From Magnolia sinica (Eukaryota; Streptophyta; Magnoliopsida; Magnoliales; Magnoliaceae): a stretch of DNA of 64,000 nt. The position numbers were made by a program, and so were the translations under genes. Each line of letters starts with the position of its first letter. Position 1 is the stretch's first letter. The notes below the pieces were generated by a model. It was not told the origin of the DNA. It saw nothing but the letters and a program-made list of their open reading frames with translations, and searched no databases. Shown here in pieces: positions 57,439-64,000 of the stretch. The stretch is from contig NC_080581.1 of NCBI RefSeq assembly GCF_029962835.1, positions 23,264,001-23,328,000 of the forward strand, given 5' to 3'.

Positions 57439-57577
57439 TTACAACAGACTCTGGAGTTCAATTGTTCAAGTGGACCAATGCAACTAGGAGCATGACGTGT
57501 TTTAATGTTATTAAAGCACTGCAGCATCGAAACATTATTTGTGAGAAAGTCTCAAGTTTATAATGCCCATGGCTGCT

Positions 57578-57707
57578 TTTGGTTGTCGATGGACCGGGCT
57601 CGGGCCTGAAAAACAGAATTTTGAATAGAGCCGGTCAGACTGCCTAGCTCGAAACAGTTCAAAATCCGGGCCAAGACCCAGCCAGCCCGGCCCGTTGACA
57701 GCCCTAA
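57578..57707. mobile_element. Small hAT-like MITE (about 130 bases)
   Basis: The left end GGTTGTCGATGGACCGGGCT and the right end GGCCCGTTGACAGCCCTAA are inverted repeats of the common plant GGGCTGTCAA type. The arms are GC-rich (GGGCTCGGGCC / CCAGCCCGGCC). No clear 8-base target duplication was found. Confidence 0.55.
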
Positions 57708-57889
57708 TGGGTACATTTCAACTTTGCTAAACCTCATGCGTGTGCAATAAATCTCATGTACACGACACGTGCTAGCATGGTATGACAGGTCGTAGATCCA
57801 CTACAGATGTTCTAGGTTGATCGACTTGTCGGGTGGGCCACAGTTTGAAAAACAGACGCACAGCACTGAAAATTTTGGCTGAAGTTTCT

Positions 57890-58215
57890 AACCCATCAAC
57901 CGGTTTCCAAAATTGGGGCCCACACAATCCACCCGTTCATTAATTTCTCTCGGTCATGTTATTAACATGAACTAAAAAATGAGACAGATCCATAACTTAA
58001 GTGGACCACACTATAGGAAGTGGTGGGGATGGAAATGCCCACCATTGAAACTGTCCTAGGGCCACGATGATGTTTATATGCCATCCAAACCGTCCATAAG
58101 GTTATACCAACTGTGATCAACTAAAAGAAGAAAATCTTAGCCTGATCCAAAAAATTTGTGTCCCCATAAAGGTTTTGATGGTTGTGTTTCCTGTAGTGTG
58201 TGGTCCACTTGGGAG
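57890..58215. mobile_element. Foldback MITE, partly worn
   Basis: AAGTGGACCACACTATAGGA ... GCCCACCATTGAAACTG on the left is mirrored by GGTTTTGATGGTTGTGTTTC ... GTGTGGTCCACTTGGG on the right. The outer ends are not clear. Confidence 0.5.
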
Positions 58216-58220
58216 CGGTT

Positions 58221-58646
58221 CAGGTGTTACCCTTACCGTCTGGGTTCAACCGATGAATGTGTTGTATATCCACACCGTCCATCGGTTTTTCCATTTCATT
58301 TTAGAATGTGATCTCCAAACTTCAGCAGATCCGAGTCTTAGATAGACCACGCCACTGTTAAAAGTGATGAATGACCATTAAAACTTTTTGTGGGCCATAG
58401 AAGTTTTCTATCAAGCCAATATTTGTATTTTCCCTCCATCCAGATCTGATCGACCTAATCAACCGGTTGGATGGGGCCCAGGAAGCTTTTAACGGTGGGG
58501 GTTCAATCACCACTGTTTCCTATGGTGTGGTGGTCCACCTGAGATTTGGCTTTGCTTAAATTTTGGGACTATATCTTAAAATGCACTAGAAGTACGGAAA
58601 TACAACAAATACATCTAGGTGGGCCCCACGGTAAGGGTAACACCCA
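58221..58646. mobile_element. Foldback MITE with GGTGTTACCCTTACCG ends
   Basis: The left end CAGGTGTTACCCTTACCGTC (58221) and the right end CACGGTAAGGGTAACACCC (58628-58646) are near-perfect inverted repeats. The interior is the standard mirrored core (CATTAAAACTTTTTGTGGGC ... AGCTTTTAACGGTGGGGG). Similar outer ends occur near 31064 (GTTACCAAGGTAACACC). Confidence 0.68.
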
Positions 58647-58953
58647 CTGGGGTGTTTTTTAAAACATGTCCTCCCATGAACTAGAGAAAATGATGTGTGG
58701 ATTTCTCAAAGACATCTCGGTGGGCCCCATGTAGCCTCCAATGGGCGGCTTGGAGAGGATTCCTCCTTTCCTTGTTATGACATGTTATATAAGCTCTTTA
58801 AACATGTTTTATGCACCAGTCAAGTAAGGTCTAGGTCCAAAACACCGGTATTATATTATCAGTTGAATTGGCAATGAACCTTTGAAAGTTAACTTGCCCT
58901 GACCAGCCTAACTCAAGAGTTCTAAAATGAAATTTATATGAATCTAAAAAAAG
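58647..58953. other. Non-coding spacer
   Basis: Holds one foldback-type fragment (CTCGGTGGGCCCCATG, 58717) and nothing else recognised. Confidence 0.35.
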
Positions 58954-58974
58954 CGCACGCACACACACACACAC

Positions 58975-59067
<93 letters not shown>
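58954..59067. repeat. Compound (AC)n(AT)n(AG)n microsatellite
   Basis: About 10 AC, 6 AT and 39 AG repeats in succession, directly left of the SINE. Confidence 0.95.
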
Positions 59068-59069
<2 letters not shown>

Positions 59070-59086
59070 CGACTTAGACCTTGCTT

Positions 59087-59226
59087 TTTTTTTTTTTTTA
59101 GTACACACCCATGTCAGTACACACACTCCATGTTAGCCACCCCCACTAGGGATAGATACCAAGACCTCAAGTGTTGAATCGAGGTATCTCCACTCAGCCT
59201 GCCAGCTGAGCTATGGATTTGGGCGT
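59087..59226 (-). mobile_element. tRNA-derived SINE, minus strand, with target duplication
   Basis: On the minus strand the 5' part reads TAGCTCAGCTGG (A box, complement of 59202-59213) and GATTCAACACT (B box, complement of 59170-59180). The body is about 125 bases and ends in a poly(A) tail (T run 59087-59099). The flanks GACTTAGACCTTGCTT (59071-59086) and GACTTAGACCTGGCTT (59227-59242) differ at one base. Spacing and tail fit a pol III-transcribed SINE. Confidence 0.7.
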
Positions 59227-59242
59227 GACTTAGACCTGGCTT

Positions 59243-59789
59243 GAATATTCAATACATTTAGAGTTCTATTTTTTTTTTTTTTAGTACTGTTTATTGCTAT
59301 AGAACATGGGGAGATGCTTAATAGGAAATTTGGGTAATTAAAGATTAGAAAAAGCTGACCAAACTCTTCTTATGGATTAATAGCTTTCTTGGATCAAGAG
59401 CCAATCCAGACATTTGAATATTGATAGTTTGTGTATGAGGGTGTTGCCGAGCCTTGTTGTGATGCACACCACTTTAAGCTTCATGTGATGGATTTATCAC
59501 ATCTAACCTGTTCATCAGATATATCACCCTAATTTAATTATAGGGTTTAAAAATTAGATAGATCCAAAACTCAAGTGAGGCATGGCATAGGGAACAAGTT
59601 GAGAGGGGCGCCCACTTTTGATTTTTTACCGGTGTCTACCTGAGTTGTGAAAGCTCCTGGTTTTTGGCCTGATCCTACACCAAGGCCGGGTGAAATGTCT
59701 AAATGGTTTAGATTCTATTTCATGACATGGTGGGCACCTATGCAAATCACGATGGATGGCTCCTCTTGATCGGCACCGCTTCGATGGAT
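59243..59789. other. Non-coding spacer with repeat fragments
   Basis: T-rich run at 59271-59281 and weak foldback-type pieces; no gene. Confidence 0.35.
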
Positions 59790-60170
59790 CCATGACTGTG
59801 GGGCCCACCTTGATGTATGTTCCTTACATCCATGCCGTGCATCCATTTTTAAAGATCATTTTAGAGCAAGATCTAGAAAATGAAGTAGATACAAATCTTA
59901 GGTGGACCACACCAAAGGAAACAGTAATGATTAATCATTAAAAAGTTCCTGTGGATGATAAAAGTTTAAGATCAAGCTGATATCGGAGTGGTCCCTTCTT
60001 CCATGTCTTTGTGAACTTAACAACAGCTTGGATTGCAGATAAACATTCCAGTGGCCCCCAAAACAAATTTTATGGTGGATATTAAATCATCACTTCTTGT
60101 TTCCTGTGGTGTGGTTCACCTAAGATTTTATTTGCTTGACTTTTGGTATCATGCCTTAAAATGGGCTATC
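59790..60170. mobile_element. Foldback MITE, right end worn
   Basis: GTGGGGCCCACCTTGATGTA ... CTTAGGTGGACCACACCAAAG on the left; CTTGTTTCCTGTGGTGTGG ... CACCTAAGATTTTATTTG on the right. It turns at about 60000. The outer right end runs into (AAT)n. Confidence 0.55.
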
Positions 60171-60477
60171 AAAATAATAATAATAATTTTTTTAAAAGCA
60201 AGTAAGCAAGATTATGTTAAGGACTGCGGAAGCACACAGAGATGAATATAAAGGAGTGATTCAATTGCACCAAGCAAGCACTAAAAGAACACAACGATTT
60301 TAACGTGGAAAAATTCTTTCGGGAAAAAAAAAAACCCACTGCACAAAGCAACAGATTATCACTATGAAAGTAAAAAATTACAAAAGTATAAAGCTTACCC
60401 AATTTGAACAATCTCGAATCAACCCTTGAAACCCTTGGACGAATTAAAAACCCTAAAATTTACCTTCCAATCCCGTT

Positions 60478-60480
<3 letters not shown>

Positions 60481-60563
<83 letters not shown>
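60481..60563. repeat. (AC)n(AT)n microsatellite
   Basis: About 23 AC then 18 AT repeats, inside the LTR. Confidence 0.95.
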
Positions 60564-60567
<4 letters not shown>

Positions 60568-60650
60568 CTATGGAAGAATCTTAAATAAAATTGAAAACAA
60601 ATCCGAAAAAATCGCAACTCTGCAAAAATTTGTGCAGAATCTATCGATGG

Positions 60651-60930
60651 CATTGAACAGTCTTCGATGTATCGAAACTAATCTTTCAATGGCATCGAAG
60701 CTACATTGATGGCATCAAATAAACACCTCAATCGTCCATAGACAAAACATGATTTTTCAGAATTTCTCGATTGCATCGAGCTATGTTCGATGGCATCGAA
60801 CACCCTCTGATGGCATCGAAAAGATGCCTTGATAGTCCAATGACCAAGTGGAGAAAATTTAAAAAATCTCGATGAGATCGAGCATTGTTTGTTGCCATCA
60901 AAAGTGGCATCGAATAGTCTGTCGATGGCA
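60651..60930. repeat. Second array of TCGATGGCATCGA-type palindromes
   Basis: At least ten variants (e.g. near 60651, 60666, 60688, 60706, 60770, 60788, 60807, 60870, 60905, 60923) lie within 280 bases of the copia LTR. It mirrors the array at 12007-12281 in an Athila-type LTR. Confidence 0.75.
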
Positions 60931-60985
60931 TCAACATGCCCTATATCTGACTTAATTCAAAACATCAAATACAATAATCTCTACC

Positions 60986-62376
60986 ATCTTTTCAATCAAC
61001 AAGCGTGTAGCTTCTTGACCTCTTCTCTTATCTTTACCTTGCATCATAGCTCCATTATCGCTTCTCATGCACACTCCATCTTCCTTTTATACCATTGTCA
61101 AGCCCAAAGAAGTTGCACATAACTTAAACTTTTCTACAGGAACCACCTTGATGAGCATGTCCGCTGGATTCACGTTGGTGTGAATCTTTTCCAGAGTCAC
61201 ATCTCCTTCCTCAAGCACCTGTCAGATAAAATAGTGATAAACATCAATGTGTTTAGTACGAGAGTAATAAATAGAATTTTTAGTAAACTGATAGCGCTCT
61301 TGCTGTCACAATTAATCGGCACAACCTCCTACTGAAGCCCTGACTGATTTATCATGCATTTCAACCAAACACCTTCCTTAAACGCTTCCGTTACTTTCAT
61401 ATACTCAGTTTCAGTCGTGGAAAGAGCCACCACTTACTGAAGCTTCGACATCTAACTGATTGCTCCACCAGCTAGTACAAATGAGTAACATGAAGTTAAA
61501 TTTCTGGAATCCACATTGCCTGTGTAATCTGAATCCACATATCCTACCAACTTTGCCCGTCTTCTTAAAAATTAAGACGTATTCTTTTGTACCTCGAATG
61601 TATCGAAGTAACCATTTCACTGCTTCCCAATGTTGTTTGCCGGGCTTTGACATGTATCTACTCATAACATCGACTGCCTGTGAAATATATGGTCTTATAC
61701 AGACCATGACATATATTAAACTACTAATGATATTCAAATAAGGCACATGAGACATCATGTTTTTCCTTATTCGATTTAGGACATTGTTTTGAAGAAAGCT
61801 TGAAGTGAGCTGCATGGGGAACGCTCACCGATTTTGCTTTGCCCATCTCATACTTGATCAACACATTTTCAAGGTATTTTTTTGTGATACCCAAAGCCTT
61901 TCATCTTCCTGTTTATATGAATATCTATGCCGAGAACCCTCTTTACAGCCACTAAATATTTCATCTCAAATATTCCTGATAAATGAGTCTTCAGTACATC
62001 GATTTCAAACATGTCATGACTGGCGATTAACATATCATCAACATACAATACTAGGATGATGAACTTGCCATCACTCAGTGTCTTGTAGTAGACACAATGA
62101 TCATATTCACTCCTAGTAAATTTCTAACTTGACATGAAGTAATCAATTTTTTTTTTTTACTATTGCCTACGCGACTATTTTAAGCTATACAACGACCTCA
62201 TTAACTTGCAAACCTTGTTCTCTTCACCTTTAACTTTGCATCATTCTGGTTGCTTCATATAGATCTAATCTTCTAATTCCCAATATAGGAATGAGTCTTA
62301 ATGTCCATTTGTTTTAGCTCAATATCGTATTGGGCAACAAACGCCAATACAAATTTGATAGACACTTACTTAACCA
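60986..62376 (-). pseudogene. Ty1/copia reverse transcriptase and RNase H, minus strand
   Basis: From right to left on the minus strand: a reverse transcriptase block with VAQYDIELKQMDIKTH (about 62330); the active site YVDDM intact at 62031-62045; then YLNIISSLIYVMVCIRPYIS (about 61740), VMSRYMSKPGKQHWEAVKWL and LRYIRGTKEYVLIF; then RNase H in shifted frames down to KFKLCATSLGL (about 61130). One 134-codon frame (61411-61815) is open. Gag, protease and integrase are missing because the element is cut at about 62376 by a plus-strand SIRE fragment. Confidence 0.85.
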
Positions 62377-63426
62377 CCGGCGCGAATAAATTCTTACTTA
62401 GTCATAATTTTGTTATGGGTAGTATTGAAAAAACTCTGTTTGTCAAAAAATATAATGATGATATCCTAATTGTTCAAATCTATGTTGGCGATATTATCTA
62501 TGGATCTACGTGTGTTAATTTATCTACTTGAGTTTGCAGATCTTATGAAATCCAAAGTTGAAATGAGCATGGTTGGCAAACTAAACTATTTCCTTGGATT
62601 ACAAATCAAACAACTTGAAGATGACATATTCATCTCTCAGACCAAATATGTATTGAACCTTGTAAAGAGGTTTGGTTCTGAAAATGGTAAAAATTTTAAT
62701 ACTCCGATGAGTACGATTCTTAAACTCTCAAAAGATGAATCAAGTAAAAGTGTAGACTCATGACTATATCGCAATATGATTGATAGTATACTTTATTTAA
62801 TTGCTAGTAGACCTAATATTGCATTCTGTGTTGGCATATGTGCTAGATACCAATCAGATCGTAAAGAATTTCACTTATCCGCTGTCAAAGAGATAATCAT
62901 ATATGTCACAAGTTCTGCGAATTTAGGCTTATGGTATCCACATGATACGTTTGAATAAATTACAGATTATACTGATGCAGATTGGGCATGTAATGTAGAT
63001 GATAAAAAATCTACTAGTGGTGGATATTTTTATGTTGGAAACTGCTTAGTATCATGACTTAGCAAGAAACAAAATTTCGTATCTTTTTCTATTGAAGAGG
63101 TTGAATATATTGCTGTAGGAAATGCTTGCACTTGGATAATATGGATGAAAAGAATGCTAACTGATTATATAATTATACAAGATACGATGACATTATATTG
63201 CGATAATTCAAGTGCAATAAATATCTCTAAAAATCCAATTCAACATTCTCGTATAAAGAATATTGACATAAGATATCACTATATTCGAGAATTAGTTAAA
63301 GATAAGACTATCATTCTGAAATACATTTAAACTGAGAAGCAGCTTGCAGATATACTGACTAAACTGGTTAACAGTATTAAATTTTCAAATATAAAACATA
63401 ATATTGGATTGTGCATTGTTAAATGA
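62377..63426 (+). pseudogene. SIRE-type Ty1/copia reverse transcriptase and RNase H
   Basis: The block starts mid-reverse-transcriptase (NKFLLSHNFVMGSIEKTLFV). After a frameshift near 62520 it continues FADLMKSKVEMSMVGKLNYF, LGLQIKQLEDDIFISQTKYV and the STILKLSKDES region. RNase H follows: ITDYTDADWACNVDDKKSTS (62960), LYCDNSSAINISKNPIQHSR (63192), IDIRYHYIRELVKDKTIIL (63263) and EKQLADILTK (63333), with stop TGA at 63424-63426. The active-site motif is YVGD (62481-62492), with a Gly in place of the first Asp, so it is catalytically dead. Stops replace codons at 62761, 62956 and 63057. Confidence 0.9.
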
Positions 63427-64000
63427 TTATTCTTTTCTTTGCATTTATTTTTATGTTTATTTGTATTTAAGAAATGCATGAAAAGAAAAATAAAAAATAG
63501 AATTAAAATTAAAAATTAATTTTTTTTGGGGATTTTTTGACCAGCTTGTCACTGACCGACAAATTCAACCAGCTAAGCACATGCTCGGGCTAGCCGTAGT
63601 GTGCGCCGATTGAACAAAAAGGGAAAAAAACCTCCATTTTTTTCATTCTCCACTTCTTCTTCAGCTCGCCGATGCTTCATTTGGCAAACCCATCAACCCA
63701 ACTCTTTTATAAGTGATTTTATTCTAATTTACTTCAAGATTTAGGTTGTCCATTCCTAAATTTACAAGTTTGTGTAGTTTTTCTTCATCTTGAATTTTGA
63801 TGCTATCCTTACTTGTTAATATTCATGACTATCAACATTCCTGTTATTTTCTCTAGTTTTGATATGCTTCATGATATATCATATCATTTGTTCTTCATTT
63901 GTCAACTTGTGACAAAAAGGGGGAGAAATTGGTGCTAGTAATGTGTGAATGAAATGACTGTGATGATTTATGAATATGGAATTTTACCCATTACTATTTA
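63427..64000 (+). other. SIRE 3' region up to the window edge, with purine tract
   Basis: No clear envelope-like frame. The sequence GTGACAAAAAGGGGGAGAAA at 63910-63929 is the usual polypurine-type landmark late in SIRE elements, followed by GGTGCTAGTAATGTGTGAAT. The 3' LTR, if present, is mostly outside the window. Confidence 0.5.

Larger units (their letters stand above)
60215..60985 (-). mobile_element. LTR of a minus-strand Ty1/copia element
   Basis: On the minus strand it begins after a purine-rich AAGATGGTAGAGATT (about 60985) and ends CCTTAACA at 60215. It contains an (AC)n(AT)n microsatellite, an array of TCGATGGCATCGA palindromes, and the GTTTTTCCCG.AAGAATTTTTCC-type block common in such LTRs (60300-60340 reversed). 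It directly follows the RNase H end of the same element. Confidence 0.6.

Noticed and set aside
57578..57707. hAT MITE target duplication
   Set aside because: The flanks CTGCTTTT and TGGGTACA do not match. The element call rests on the inverted ends only.

Overview
This is nuclear DNA of a flowering plant. It is AT-rich and made mostly of transposable elements at different stages of decay, with one clearly intact host gene, an intronless serine-rich protein gene at 25595-26179. The many long-inverted-repeat elements carrying GTGGGCCC / GGGCCCAC blocks remind me of magnoliid (Magnolia/laurel-type) genomes. That placement is an inference from memory and was not tested.

Layout. 1-2387: the 3' end of a Ty3/gypsy element (integrase and 3' LTR), inserted into an Athila-type Ty3/gypsy element whose pol, 3' non-coding region and about 2 kb LTR fill 2388-7639. 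8839-11193: a decayed Ty1/copia gag-pol, cut off by a second Athila-type LTR plus 3' region on the minus strand (11196-13900). 13.9-20.8 kb: old repeats and unrecognised AT-rich DNA. 20.8-24.7 kb: hAT-like and foldback MITEs, including one flanked by a perfect 9-bp direct repeat. 25.5-26.2 kb: the host gene. 26.8-34.3 kb: more foldback elements and a 2.6-kb tandem segmental duplication. 34.3-36.8 kb: a hAT MITE with target-site duplication, then another foldback. 36823-42489: a complete but dead Ty1/copia element with two LTRs and a target-site duplication. 43.3-46.0 kb: a very decayed second Ty1/copia element.

46365-54854: a non-autonomous CACTA (En/Spm) transposon without recognisable transposase. 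It carries exon-sized pieces of several unrelated host genes: RPN9 proteasome subunit, DJ-1 family, CPBP protease family, an At3g27390-type membrane protein, a PPR-like piece, and two unrecognised minus-strand exon-like blocks. Intron/exon junctions are preserved. This Pack-CACTA is the most interesting object in the window.

54.9-64 kb: a minus-strand copia fragment split by a short SINE, microsatellites, more foldback elements, a second tRNA-related SINE, a minus-strand copia LTR and pol end, and a plus-strand SIRE-type copia pol that runs to the window edge. Apart from the host gene, the genes form no pathway. What links the sequence is nested insertion, so relative ages can be read from what interrupts what.
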